Made by a program: the position numbers and the translations under genes. Below the pieces are notes generated by a model that was given only the letters and a program-made list of their open reading frames with translations, ran no database searches and had not been told where the DNA came from. A DNA stretch of 27,286 bases from an uncultured Eubacteriales bacterium (GTDB lineage: Bacteria; Bacillota; Clostridia; Oscillospirales; Oscillospiraceae), in the NCBI GenBank assembly GCA_900556935.1, contig USQL01000021.1, positions 1 to 27,286 of the forward strand, given 5' to 3'. Positions 7,852 through 16,742 of the stretch are shown one piece after another; positions within the stretch are counted from its first letter, which is position 1, and each line of letters opens with the position of its first letter.

Positions 7852-9279
7852 TTATTTTTCCCGCTCCATGCGTTTTCTGGAAATCAGCAGTACCAAGGCC
7901 GCCGCTGCCAGGATGCCGCCCACCAGATAGAATACAGTGGTGCCCATACCGCCGGTGGAGGGGAGCAGGGTGCCCGCATGGTTCTCAATCCGGATACCAC
8001 CGGTGGGGGTTCCGCCTGCTTGCTGCTGGCTCAGCTGATTTCCCCCGGTCAGGTCCACTACTACCATGTCGGCAAGCAGGTTATAGCCCCTCGGTGCCGT
8101 GACCTCTTTCAGATAATAGACTTTTTTATCTAACCCGAAGACACGGATCACGCTTCCCTTTGTTGTAATATTTTCCGGTGTTTCACCCACCAACGCGGGA
8201 CGGTAGCCTTTTTGGGTCTGGTCCCACACAAGCTCAATCTTCTGTGCGCCCGCTCCGTTTCCGTTATAGAGTTCGAAAACCGCATCGGGCAGCTGTTTAT
8301 TCTGCTGATTGACTTTCAAAATATCGAAGGCAAAGGTTTCTGTGTGCGTTTCGGAATGGGTGACATTTGTTGCGTTGTCATAATTGACCCATGCGTCATT
8401 TTTACCGACCGTCACCGCATCCTTATTTACCGTTCCCTGATAGGTGAGGAAAATGGACGAATTTGCGGCAAGGGTAGAAATATAATCATTGCGAAACCTG
8501 ACCTCAAAGGTGCACCCGTCGGTTGGGTTCATTGTGACCGTGTAATTTTTGGTAGCTACATCCTGTCCATTTACCTTCACGGTAATCGGGCCATTGATTG
8601 TCAGCCCCGTTGCCTTATCGTGGTAAACATAGTCGGTTGTGCCTTTGCCGACATTGACGACAGAGCGGAAGTCCACCGTTGTACCGATGGCCGCCGTGTT
8701 GTTGGGACCGTATTGTTCATCCGTCTGACCAGGTAGCTTCGTGGTTTTTGTAACACCGGGCGCTTCATTTTTCTCCTCAATGGTCAGGTCGGGAGCGTTG
8801 GTACCCAAACTGCAAAGGGTTCCCACTGCACTGTCCAGCAGGTAATAGCCATAGGGAACGGCGGTAAATGACAGGCCGGTGTCTTGGCAGGTTCCCTCAA
8901 AGGAAGGTAGAATATTGTTTTGCGAAGCATAGCTCAGAGCCGATATTGCAAAAGCTTCCGCACGCGCAACGTTCTCCTCCACCTGCCATGTCGGATGGCC
9001 GTTTTCCAGGTGAATGTATTCATAGCCGGCGCCATCCATCGCAAAGAAGCTCGTCCAGTTGCTGTTGACCGTGTAGGAATACTGATTATTATTGTTTTCC
9101 GTATTATAGCTGTTTAGTACGAATAGCTGGTAAAGCTTGTAGTTCTTTCCGGAAACACCTTTCTGAATGGTAATGGTGCCCGTCCCGCCGGTGGAGCTTC
9201 CGTCGGCATAGGCACTTATTACCATAGATGCCATCAGAAGGAGCACTAAGATAAGGGAAACAAACTTGTTCTTTTTCAT
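7852..9279 (-). CDS. LPSTG backbone pilin with isopeptide-type domains
   Basis: Probable major pilin, 475 residues. ATG at 9279 (MKKNKFVSLILVLLLMAS) begins a clear signal peptide ending near AYA; the longer in-frame extension overlaps the preceding gene and is rejected. GGAG lies upstream and the start overlaps the previous stop as ATGA. An N-terminal domain (GTITIQKGVSGKNYKLYQLF) comes first, then a middle domain beginning near APGVTKTTKL and IGTTVDFRSVVN as in fimbrial isopeptide-forming modules. A C-terminal SpaA/Cna-B domain contains YYLKEVTAPRGY, where the Glu is the expected isopeptide catalyst. The sorting signal LPSTG starts at 439. A lysine in PGVTKTTK is a candidate polymerisation lysine; this is inference. 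It sits directly before the class C sortase. Confidence 0.92.
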   Translation of the reverse strand: MKKNKFVSLILVLLLMASMVISAYADGSSTGGTGTITIQKGVSGKNYKLYQLFVLNSYNTENNNNQYSYTVNSNWTSFFAMDGAGYEYIHLENGHPTWQVEENVARAEAFAISALSYASQNNILPSFEGTCQDTGLSFTAVPYGYYLLDSAVGTLCSLGTNAPDLTIEEKNEAPGVTKTTKLPGQTDEQYGPNNTAAIGTTVDFRSVVNVGKGTTDYVYHDKATGLTINGPITVKVNGQDVATKNYTVTMNPTDGCTFEVRFRNDYISTLAANSSIFLTYQGTVNKDAVTVGKNDAWVNYDNATNVTHSETHTETFAFDILKVNQQNKQLPDAVFELYNGNGAGAQKIELVWDQTQKGYRPALVGETPENITTKGSVIRVFGLDKKVYYLKEVTAPRGYNLLADMVVVDLTGGNQLSQQQAGGTPTGGIRIENHAGTLLPSTGGMGTTVFYLVGGILAAAALVLLISRKRMEREK

Positions 9280-12200
9280 ATGGCCTTTCTCCTTTTTCTC
9301 ATGTATAGCAGTCCCGCGGCGGCGGCAAGCAGCAGCGAACTGCCGATGATACAATAGATCCGGTTCCCGGAGCCGCCTGTTTTTGGAAGCTCGTAGGAAT
9401 AGACCTGATTGACAATGGTGATCACACCGGTCTGGATGCCGTGGTTGTAGGTAACACGCCAGTTACTCTTTGTCTGTAGTTCTTCTACATAGTAGCGGTA
9501 GGGCGTTCCTTGGCTGTCCACAGTTGGAAGACTGTTGCTGCCTTCCCAGGTATACTTCCAGTCGTTCGCCGCATCCAGCCGGACGGGAGTTCCTACCTCC
9601 TGCCGCGCCGTTCCGACACCCGTATCTCTGGAAAGCTGCACCAAGATCGCGTCCACGGGCGGATTCGCCAAAGGCTGATTATCAACGCTCATCCAGTATT
9701 TCTGGACAGAAAGCTTGCTGGGTTCGTTCTTGACGGACAAGGTAAGCGCGCCGGTGGACAGTCCGTAGAGGATGCCTGTGTCTGCCCTCACGGAGCCATC
9801 CGGCAGAGCCTCCTGATAGCCGGTTGCCCGGAAGAACGCACCATTCCGCTCCCCTTGCTTGAAGAAAAGGACGTAGTAGGGTGTAGAACCCAGCACATAG
9901 TCTGTCGGCGCTTTGGTTTCCGTAATGCGGTAAAGCACATCGGGATGCAGGGCGTTTTCACCGGATTCCGTAACGCTTCGGGTAAGAACGCCGTTCTGGT
10001 TTACATAGGTTCCCAGCTCCTCCCAGATGCCGTCGCTTCCGTTTGTTCCCTTCCGGTAGGCATCGATCCGGAACTCCGCACCCTTTAGCAGCTCGCCGGT
10101 AAGGCTATCCTGCTTGTTCAGAATCAGCTGACCATTATTGATGGTCGCGGAGGAACTACTTTGGGTCAGCGCGATTTGTACGCCGGTGGAATAGACATCC
10201 ACAAGAGACACCGTATTGCTGATGGGCGGTGCGGAATAATTTCCCGGGTCAAATTCGCAGACATAAGTTAGAATCATGGCTGTCTCATCGGGCACCTGAA
10301 TACGGAGAAGGTCTCCGGATAGAGGGTCCATGTCCTGCCACAGGTTTCGGGGAACCTCCCGGTCCTGGTAAATGGCATTGGTAAGGGGGTCAAAGGAATA
10401 ATAGTAGAGCCTAATACTGGACTTGTCCACCGTATAGGTCACTCCGTCGGGTACGGTGAGCCTGTCCGTTAACTCCAAAGAATCGCTATTTTCCTTGCAG
10501 TCCACTCCGGCAGGATTGATATAGACGGTATACTGGATTTTATTGATCAATTTATTGTCCAGGGAAAGCTGTGTGCTTTCTTTGGTCATCTTATTGACCT
10601 CTCTTGTAAGAGTGGTACTTACCATGGATTTTTCCGTGCCCCAGCTGGCAGTGTTGGTATAGTTCACTTGGCTGGTACCCAGGAATCCCCAGGCGGGGTC
10701 CCCGGAAACCCGCAAGGCATAGCGAATGAGGATCGTATGGGCCTGCTGGCCGGAACCATAGTTGGAAACCTCAAAAATCAGCTGCTGTCCGTTCTGGGAA
10801 ACTTGCAAAGTTCCGGCATTCCTCTGCCCGTCAACCGTGATCGAGGTTCTGTCTGCCACATAGGCGGCACTCTTTGGAATCAGATCCTCCACCTGTAAGG
10901 GGTCTGCTCCGGCCTCAGTATGCAGCTCCAACTGATAATAAAGCATTCCGTCGCTTGGAAGCGTCTCGGTGCTGTTGCCATGGTAGGTATTTCCGCCATC
11001 GGTAGATACCAGTTTTTCAAGCGTTCTCGCGTTCCGGTAGACAACTTGGTCGGAAACGTAATTGCTCTGATTGACACGGGCAAGATTTTGATAGGTCCAG
11101 GTACGACCAATTGGCACAGAATTCAGGTCCAAATGGGTTGGGTAGCGGCTCAGGGTCAAAGTCTGCACCGCCAGATTTTCCGAAGTGACAGTAATCGTAA
11201 AGCTGTGTACCTTGGTGGTACTGTCTGCCGGATCAATCGGCGTACCCGTGCCGTCGGCACTGGCGTAAAAGGATAGGCTGAGTTGATTCCCCAAATCCGC
11301 AAAGCTCCGGCTTGTGCCGTCGGTCATGGTAAGCTGAAGATTTGCCCCAATCGCCTGAGAAAGCTCACTGGCAAAGGCATAGTGAGAATCCGGAGAAACC
11401 TTGTTGTTACCATTGTCAACACCGTCGGAAATGGAATCCAGGATTGTGAAGTTCGTCGCTCCCGTAGAATTCCGGGCCGTTAAATTCCAGTAGGCCGTAT
11501 CCCCGATGGTTTCCTCTAAGCTTTTACTGAGTCCCCATTGTCCCTGAGCGACTTGGACAGTGGCGCTGGAACTAAAAAACAGGCTGCCCCTTGTAAGAGT
11601 TGCCGTATTGGTCAGAGAAAACGCCTGGCTGGAATTGGGGACATCGGTTTCAAAAATAAATGTATAGGGGGTTTTGGTGTAGCCCTGCGGGAACGTAAAC
11701 CCGTCACGCTGGAAAATGCTGCCGTCTATGGTCTGTACAAATTTCAAATTGCCTTCACAGTAAAGATTTACGTCGCCCACAATGGAGACACCCTGGGGAA
11801 GCACATCCCGCACTGTGTAACCGGTCATTTGAGCGCCGCCAAATCCTGGGTTATTGAGCTTAATTGTCCAGCGCACCCTGCCGGTTACGGCATCATACGT
11901 ACCGGATTTCTCAATTCGATTAAAAAAACTGACAAAAGACTGGTTATTCAATTTCGTGGAAAGATTTCCGGCTGTTCCGGAGGCAAAATTATATAGCTTT
12001 CCAGCACCACTTGCACTTGTAAAGGACTCCGGCGGTACAATGACTCCATAGACCATCTCATAACTTTCACCGGCTTTTAGTGCTTCCAGGTTAGAAACCG
12101 TAAGAATTGGCCTTCCATCCGCGGTATTGTCAGAAAAGCTTACATCCTGCGAATTCAAAGGAATGGATGTTCTGGTTTTGCCGCTGACCCGGGTAACAGT

Positions 12201-14288
12201 GACAGAGTCTTCCTTGAAGTAGCCTCGAATCATGTTGGAGGCATTCACATTGTTCAGCTGATCGGTAATAGAAATAGGTCCTCCCGCTCCATTTTTGGTA
12301 GAAAAAGTAACTTTATAACGAACCAAGATACTTCCGTCATCCCAGGCTTCCCGGCTAAGGCCGATTTTCGCAATACTGCAATCCGGGTTCAAAGGATCTA
12401 CATGCAGGGAGCCGATACCCGGGAACTGGATTTCTCCGCCCTCCGCGGAAGAAATACGGTTCGCTTTTCCGGCGACCTTGAAGGTCCCGTCAAATACATT
12501 GTGCTTTGTCCACAGGTCCTCGTCATAGTAAAATGTCACTTCATTATTGACAATCTCGTAGTGGCCGACGATATTGTTGGCAGTGTCCTTGATTGGCTCA
12601 TCGAAAACGTCCTCCACTTGCAGTCCCTTGGGGATGCTGTAGGTTGCTTTGAGCGTACCTCGGCAGGACTCAGGCAGCTGATAGCCAATGGTCAACTGAA
12701 TTTCGTCACCATCCAGAATATGGTCTCCCTCCAAGGGCACCCATTGGTCTCCGGCCGCACCGCTTACCTTTTTGCTGAATCCGGATTTATTTTTGTCAAT
12801 GAAGTCATTGAGGATTACGGAAGCGGCGGGTGCAACCCCATCCTGAGGGCTTACCGCAAAAGCCGCATCCAGTTCACCCAAGCTCCCGTTCTGGGACGGC
12901 TCCGAGGGGGCCTGCGAATTGCTGCCCTCAGAGAAGCCGTTTGCGATCTGTTCTCCGGAGGGTACTAAAGTCCCTGCGCCATCGGGATTCTGGGAACTAT
13001 CTGTGGGTTCGGAAGCTTCTGTAGCCTCCGCGGCATCGGTAGCTTCGGTTTCTTCCGAGGATGCGCCGGATTCCGAAGCCTCGCCTGCCTCCGTGGATTC
13101 CGGATTATCCCGGAAAATCGGAAGGCCGTAGGCTGCGTAAGCCTCCCCTACCGCAATCCGGCTTGTCACCGACTGGGCAGAAACGGACACCGCCGCCACC
13201 TGTCCGGACACATCCCCACAAATTACGGTCAGCGCCTCCCCGCCCAGGCTGACAACGCCTGCCGTGCCATGGAAGAAAACAATATCTCCCGGCTGGGCCG
13301 TCTCGGCGCTTCCCTGGCGCAGCCAGAGGCTGCCCGCGGATTCGCTGAGCATGGTGGAAACGCCCGCCCGCTGAGGTGCCACATATTCCGGCACCCCGCT
13401 ATAGCGCAGGCAATACGCCAAGAACATTCCGTCCCAGGGGCCGTAGGGGTCACCGTAGCTTTCGCCGTAGCGGGTGTAGCCATGGCGGGTGCCGTCGTCG
13501 TCCAGGATAAAGTTCCGGGTGCTCTCCCGGTAGCCCAGCTGGGCCTTTGCCACGGCCAGAAGGTCGGTATTCCAGATGCCGGTGCCGGGGTTGGCTGCGT
13601 TGGCGCGGAGGGTTTCCGCATCCTCCACATCCGCGGTCAGGTCCGGCAGGCAGGTTTCGTCGTGGGTGTGCTCCGGGACGGTGCAGGTGAGCGTGGTCTC
13701 CCGGCAGGCATCCGTATGGACATGGGCAACCGGTGCCCGCTCGGCTTGGGTACAGGTCAGGACCTCGGTCTCCTCGTAGCAGCTTTCGTCGTGCTCGTGG
13801 GGCTCCAGGGTGCAGGTTAGAACCTGCTCGACGGTATAGCAGTCCTCCCCGTGGCTGTGCTCCTCTTGGGTGCAGACCAAGGTGCCGTCCGAATCATAGC
13901 AGTCTTCCCCATGGGTATGCTCCGGCAGGGCACAGGTCAAAACCCGCTCCTCGGTATAGCAGTCGTCCCCATGGGTATGGGGCTCCTTTTCGCAGCGCAG
14001 GACCCGGGTTTCCTCGTAGCACTCCGGGCCGTGGGTGTGGCCGGGCGCTTCCTCCTGCCCCTCTTCCAGGCCGCAGATGAAATGGGTCTCGTAGCAGTCT
14101 TCCGTATGAACATGCTCTGCAAGGCCGCAGACTACATCGGAAGTGGCAGAAATACCGGTCTGACGCAGCTGCCAGAACACCGCACCGGCGGCAAACACCG
14201 ACAGCAGCGCAAGGCCAGCCAAAAAGGTTCTCCCCCGGCGGTGCCGGGCTTTTGCCTCTTCCAGCCGCTCTTTGATAAAATCCGTCAT
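9276..14288 (-). CDS. Giant LPKTG adhesin with His/Cys repeat stalk, degenerate peptidase-like domain and Ig/Cna-B domains
   Basis: A 1670-residue surface protein, probably the pilus tip or an accessory adhesin. Order: cytoplasmic basic segment and membrane/signal helix (about 21-40); eight repeats of the form HxHxxxC with a 20-residue period (54-213); a region resembling CHAP or NlpC-type peptidases (about 240-392: AKAQLGYRES, HGYTRYGESYGDPYG, AQPGDIVFF); a Ser/Glu/Thr/Ala-rich linker (about 395-475); a long run of beta-sandwich domains like those of isopeptide-linked adhesins (about 490-1380); a SpaA-like domain with ETKAPTDY (1457-1464); a Cna-B domain with YYVEE (about 1599-1603); LPKTG at 1634, a hydrophobic helix and a basic tail. 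Where peptidase relatives usually show WCAMF and HVGIV, this protein has WDGMF (285-289) and TAGVV (342-346), so it is probably catalytically dead. AAAGAGGG precedes the ATG. Confidence 0.9.
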   Translation of the reverse strand: MTDFIKERLEEAKARHRRGRTFLAGLALLSVFAAGAVFWQLRQTGISATSDVVCGLAEHVHTEDCYETHFICGLEEGQEEAPGHTHGPECYEETRVLRCEKEPHTHGDDCYTEERVLTCALPEHTHGEDCYDSDGTLVCTQEEHSHGEDCYTVEQVLTCTLEPHEHDESCYEETEVLTCTQAERAPVAHVHTDACRETTLTCTVPEHTHDETCLPDLTADVEDAETLRANAANPGTGIWNTDLLAVAKAQLGYRESTRNFILDDDGTRHGYTRYGESYGDPYGPWDGMFLAYCLRYSGVPEYVAPQRAGVSTMLSESAGSLWLRQGSAETAQPGDIVFFHGTAGVVSLGGEALTVICGDVSGQVAAVSVSAQSVTSRIAVGEAYAAYGLPIFRDNPESTEAGEASESGASSEETEATDAAEATEASEPTDSSQNPDGAGTLVPSGEQIANGFSEGSNSQAPSEPSQNGSLGELDAAFAVSPQDGVAPAASVILNDFIDKNKSGFSKKVSGAAGDQWVPLEGDHILDGDEIQLTIGYQLPESCRGTLKATYSIPKGLQVEDVFDEPIKDTANNIVGHYEIVNNEVTFYYDEDLWTKHNVFDGTFKVAGKANRISSAEGGEIQFPGIGSLHVDPLNPDCSIAKIGLSREAWDDGSILVRYKVTFSTKNGAGGPISITDQLNNVNASNMIRGYFKEDSVTVTRVSGKTRTSIPLNSQDVSFSDNTADGRPILTVSNLEALKAGESYEMVYGVIVPPESFTSASGAGKLYNFASGTAGNLSTKLNNQSFVSFFNRIEKSGTYDAVTGRVRWTIKLNNPGFGGAQMTGYTVRDVLPQGVSIVGDVNLYCEGNLKFVQTIDGSIFQRDGFTFPQGYTKTPYTFIFETDVPNSSQAFSLTNTATLTRGSLFFSSSATVQVAQGQWGLSKSLEETIGDTAYWNLTARNSTGATNFTILDSISDGVDNGNNKVSPDSHYAFASELSQAIGANLQLTMTDGTSRSFADLGNQLSLSFYASADGTGTPIDPADSTTKVHSFTITVTSENLAVQTLTLSRYPTHLDLNSVPIGRTWTYQNLARVNQSNYVSDQVVYRNARTLEKLVSTDGGNTYHGNSTETLPSDGMLYYQLELHTEAGADPLQVEDLIPKSAAYVADRTSITVDGQRNAGTLQVSQNGQQLIFEVSNYGSGQQAHTILIRYALRVSGDPAWGFLGTSQVNYTNTASWGTEKSMVSTTLTREVNKMTKESTQLSLDNKLINKIQYTVYINPAGVDCKENSDSLELTDRLTVPDGVTYTVDKSSIRLYYYSFDPLTNAIYQDREVPRNLWQDMDPLSGDLLRIQVPDETAMILTYVCEFDPGNYSAPPISNTVSLVDVYSTGVQIALTQSSSSATINNGQLILNKQDSLTGELLKGAEFRIDAYRKGTNGSDGIWEELGTYVNQNGVLTRSVTESGENALHPDVLYRITETKAPTDYVLGSTPYYVLFFKQGERNGAFFRATGYQEALPDGSVRADTGILYGLSTGALTLSVKNEPSKLSVQKYWMSVDNQPLANPPVDAILVQLSRDTGVGTARQEVGTPVRLDAANDWKYTWEGSNSLPTVDSQGTPYRYYVEELQTKSNWRVTYNHGIQTGVITIVNQVYSYELPKTGGSGNRIYCIIGSSLLLAAAAGLLYMRKRRKAI
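13650..14129 (-). repeat. Coding tandem repeat: 20-residue HxH...C units
   Basis: The N-terminal stalk of the giant adhesin carries HVHTEDC, HTHGPEC, HTHGDDC, HTHGEDC, HSHGEDC, HEHDESC, HVHTDAC and HTHDETC. The middle five are spaced exactly 20 residues (60 bases) apart. Sixteen cysteines fall in this stretch, each repeat giving one after HxH and one before the next unit. The spacing suits metal coordination or a disulfide-laddered rod. The DNA copies have diverged. Confidence 0.9.
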
Positions 14289-14300
14289 GGTAAACCCTCT

Positions 14301-14885
14301 TTATCGATGAAATATGTCCGTCCATTCTTTTGGCAGGGGCCAAATCCTGCAAAGGACCTTGCCAACCACCTGCTCCCGGTCAACACAGCCGATGACTGTA
14401 CTGCGGCTGTCAATAGAGGTGGCCCGATGGTCCCCCAGGACAAAATAGCGGCTCTCCGGCACCTGATAGGGAAATTCAATGCTGCACTCCCCCAGGGCCT
14501 TTTCGTCCACATAGGGCTCGTCCAGCACTTCCCCATTCACCGTTACGGTTCCCTGCTCGTCTATGGAAATCACATCCCCGGGGAAGCCGATTACCCGCTT
14601 TAAAAGCAGCTTATTCTGCCAGGAAAAGCCAATGAGGTCCCCGGTTTTCAGCCGGTCTGTCTTCCACAGAAGCAAAATGTCCCCGTCAGACAGGGCGGGA
14701 CTCATGCTGTCCCCGGAGACCCGCAGCACAGGCATGAACAGGGTTGCGAGAATCGCCGCCGCTGCCGCCGCCACAATGAGGACCCCGACGGTGCTCCTCA
14801 AAATCCGTCGGAACCTCTGGCGTTTATTCAGCCTTTTTTGCTCCCTGGCTATTTCTTCCAGAGAGGGAATCCGTGTGTCTGCCAT
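14301..14885 (-). CDS. lepB: Signal peptidase I dedicated to the pilus operon
   Basis: This membrane serine-lysine peptidase removes signal peptides from secreted precursors. The 194-residue product (start MADTRIPSLEEIAREQ) has a charged cytoplasmic head, one membrane helix (about 32-50) and the family boxes: SGDSMSPAL with the catalytic Ser, KRVIGFPGD with the general-base Lys, and GDHRATSIDSR as box E. ATG at 14885 overlaps the upstream stop by one base (TAATG) and has AGGAA before it, so it is preferred to a start 120 bases upstream. A private signal peptidase is common in pilus islands, where it often helps process or assemble the pilins. It lies 12 bases before the adhesin gene. Confidence 0.95.
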   Translation of the reverse strand: MADTRIPSLEEIAREQKRLNKRQRFRRILRSTVGVLIVAAAAAAILATLFMPVLRVSGDSMSPALSDGDILLLWKTDRLKTGDLIGFSWQNKLLLKRVIGFPGDVISIDEQGTVTVNGEVLDEPYVDEKALGECSIEFPYQVPESRYFVLGDHRATSIDSRSTVIGCVDREQVVGKVLCRIWPLPKEWTDIFHR

Positions 14886-15352
14886 TACCAAGTTCCTTTC
14901 CCGGTGCCGTTCTGATAGCTCATAAACAGGTCCCCTACCTTCCGCTCGAAGGCATCCCAGCGGGCTTTTGTCTCCGCCTCCGCCTGGTGCTTTAGCTCCT
15001 CGCACCGGGCATTCACCTGGGCCTCATAGGCACTTGCGGAGGCGCGAATCTCCTCCGCCTGCTGCCGGGCATCCGAAAGGATTTGATTGGCCATCTCCTC
15101 GGCGCTTCCACAGCTGACACGGATGGAAGCCAGATATTGGTCCGCCGCGGTCTGGGCCGCCTCAAATACCCCGCTTAGGGCCAAGGCGGCCTCCGCGATG
15201 GAGCCCGCGTTCTTGATTTTCAGCTCCTGCCGGGAAAGCTCCCCCTTTAGCGTGTTGTTTTCCGCTTCCAGGGCTTCCTGCTGCTGTTTCAGGGCGTAGA
15301 TAACATCTATCAATTCCCCACGGTTCATATGCCGCAATTCCTTTTCGGCCAT
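14885..15352 (-). CDS. Coiled-coil protein of unknown function, first gene of the pilus operon
   Basis: A 155-residue soluble protein without signal peptide or membrane segment. After MAEKELRHMNRGELIDVIYA, heptad-rich coiled coil runs through about 20-45 (KQQQEALEAENNTLKGEL) and again through about 85-140 (ILSDARQQAEEIRASASAYE), with high Ala/Glu/Gln content. The pattern resembles DivIVA/GpsB-like or generic scaffold proteins, but no diagnostic motif was seen. GGAGGG precedes the ATG, and the gene is first behind the only promoter found for the operon. It is translationally linked to the signal peptidase. A role in placing pilus assembly within the cell is an inference from context. Confidence 0.85.
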   Translation of the reverse strand: MAEKELRHMNRGELIDVIYALKQQQEALEAENNTLKGELSRQELKIKNAGSIAEAALALSGVFEAAQTAADQYLASIRVSCGSAEEMANQILSDARQQAEEIRASASAYEAQVNARCEELKHQAEAETKARWDAFERKVGDLFMSYQNGTGKGTW

Positions 15353-15392
15353 ACAGAAGTTCCCTCCTGATTTTTCCTTTTTTCACACCTAA

Positions 15393-15420
15393 ATTATACC
15401 ATTTTCTTTCCAAAAAGCAA
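15393..15420 (-). promoter_or_regulatory. Promoter of the pilus operon
   Basis: On the minus strand TTGCTT (15415-15420) and TATAAT (15393-15398) are separated by 16 bases, with TGG before the -10 as an extended element. Upstream is a very AT-rich stretch (15421-15480) that could serve as an UP element or regulator target. No other promoter was seen before 5660, so seven genes may share this one. Confidence 0.75.
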
Positions 15421-15505
15421 TACGAAAAATTACATTTTGTTTTATTTTGTATTTATATTGTAACTTAAGTCATAGTTATCTCATATCTCGTGATGGTAAA
15501 AGAAT

Positions 15506-15531
15506 CACCGGAGGGATTGCTCCTTCCGGTG
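15506..15531 (-). terminator. Likely terminator of the threonine aldolase gene
   Basis: CACCGGA (15506-15512) pairs with TCCGGTG (15525-15531), with further GGA/TCC pairing inside. On the minus strand it is followed by ATTCTTTTACC, a weak T-run. It separates the aldolase gene from the pilus promoter. Confidence 0.6.
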
Positions 15532-15556
15532 AAACAACGGTTTATCGTTCTGTATT

Positions 15557-16600
15557 TTATTTTGTCAGAATCCGTTTCAGATCCCGGCACAGGGATTCCA
15601 CATTTTCCTCGGTGGTTGCCCAACTGGTGCAGAAACGCACCGCCCGATGGGTCGGGTCTACCCTGCACTGCTCGCAGAATACATAGCTTTTCGCCAACTC
15701 CGCCAGGGCCTCGTCCGGCAAAATCGGGAAAATCTGGTTGGTGACCCCGGGAACCAGCAGCTGCACGCCGCACTCCCGGAGGCAGGCCCGAATCCGGTCA
15801 GCCAGGCGGTCGGCATACCGGGAGATGGTGAAATAGAGCTTATCCTCCAAAAGGGTCTCAAACTGGATGCCCAGCAGCCGGCCCTTGGCCAGCATTCCGC
15901 CGTGCTGCTTGATAAGGTACCGGAAATCCTGCTTGATTTCCGGGTTGGAAATTACCACAGCCTCACCGAACAGCGCGCCGACCTTGGTGCCGCCAATGTA
16001 GAAAACATCGCACAGCCTTGCCAGATCCTGCATGGTCACGTCATTGCCGGATGCCTCCAGGCCATAGCCCAGCCGCGCGCCGTCTACAAACAGATAGAGC
16101 CCAAGCTCCCGGCATACCCCGGAAAGCTCCTCCAGTTCGTGCCTGGAATAGAGGGTTCCCAGCTCTGTGGGGTTGGAGATATAGACCATTTTGGGCTGGA
16201 CCGTGTGCTCAAAGCTGTCGCTTGCCCGGTGCTCCAGCACCGCTTCCTTAACCTGTGCGGCGGAAATCTTCCCCTCTTTTCCGGGAAGCCACAGCACCTT
16301 ATGCCCCGTGGCCTCCACGGCACCGGTTTCGTGGACGTTGATATGGGCGGAGTCCGCGCCAATTACGCCCTGATGGGGGCGGAGAGCCGCGTCAATCACC
16401 GTCAGGTTGGTCTGGGTTCCGCCTACCAGGAAATGGACCGCAAGGGTCTTGTCGCCGCAAAGGGCGCGGATCATCTCCGCCGCATGGGCGCAATGGGGGT
16501 CCATGCCGTAGCCGGAGGTCTGTTCCATATTGGTTTTTGCCAGGGCTTCCAGAATTTTGGGATGGCAGCCCTCGCTGTAGTCGTTATTGAAAAAAATCAT
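15557..16600 (-). CDS. ltaE: Low-specificity L-threonine aldolase (PLP-dependent)
   Basis: This cytosolic enzyme of the beta-eliminating lyase/aldolase family splits L-threonine or allo-threonine into glycine and acetaldehyde. The 347-residue length is normal. Family features are FFNNDYSEGCHPKIL at the start, GYGMDPHCAHAA, a GGTQTN stretch contacting the cofactor phosphate, FVDGARLGYGL with the PLP-binding Asp, and YIGGTKVGALFGEA with the Schiff-base Lys. ATG at 16600 has GAGGTG six bases upstream; a GTG nine bases earlier is too close to that site. It stands alone, divergent from spoIIID, and ends in a hairpin. Confidence 0.93.
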   Translation of the reverse strand: MIFFNNDYSEGCHPKILEALAKTNMEQTSGYGMDPHCAHAAEMIRALCGDKTLAVHFLVGGTQTNLTVIDAALRPHQGVIGADSAHINVHETGAVEATGHKVLWLPGKEGKISAAQVKEAVLEHRASDSFEHTVQPKMVYISNPTELGTLYSRHELEELSGVCRELGLYLFVDGARLGYGLEASGNDVTMQDLARLCDVFYIGGTKVGALFGEAVVISNPEIKQDFRYLIKQHGGMLAKGRLLGIQFETLLEDKLYFTISRYADRLADRIRACLRECGVQLLVPGVTNQIFPILPDEALAELAKSYVFCEQCRVDPTHRAVRFCTSWATTEENVESLCRDLKRILTK

Positions 16601-16742
16601 GTTCGGCACCTCGTTTCTGTTTCCCCTATTTTAGACCCTTCCGATTTCCTTGTCAAGCATCCAAATACATATCCGCCTTTCCCAGGGAATATCTATGGAG
16701 AAAGGGCCCTCGGGTCCCACAAACCCATCGGAGGGGAGCGCT

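Noticed and set aside
13650..14129. CRISPR-like array in the 60-base periodic region
   Set aside because: The periodicity is in coding sequence for HxH...C repeats, there is no constant repeat with unique spacers, and no cas genes are present.
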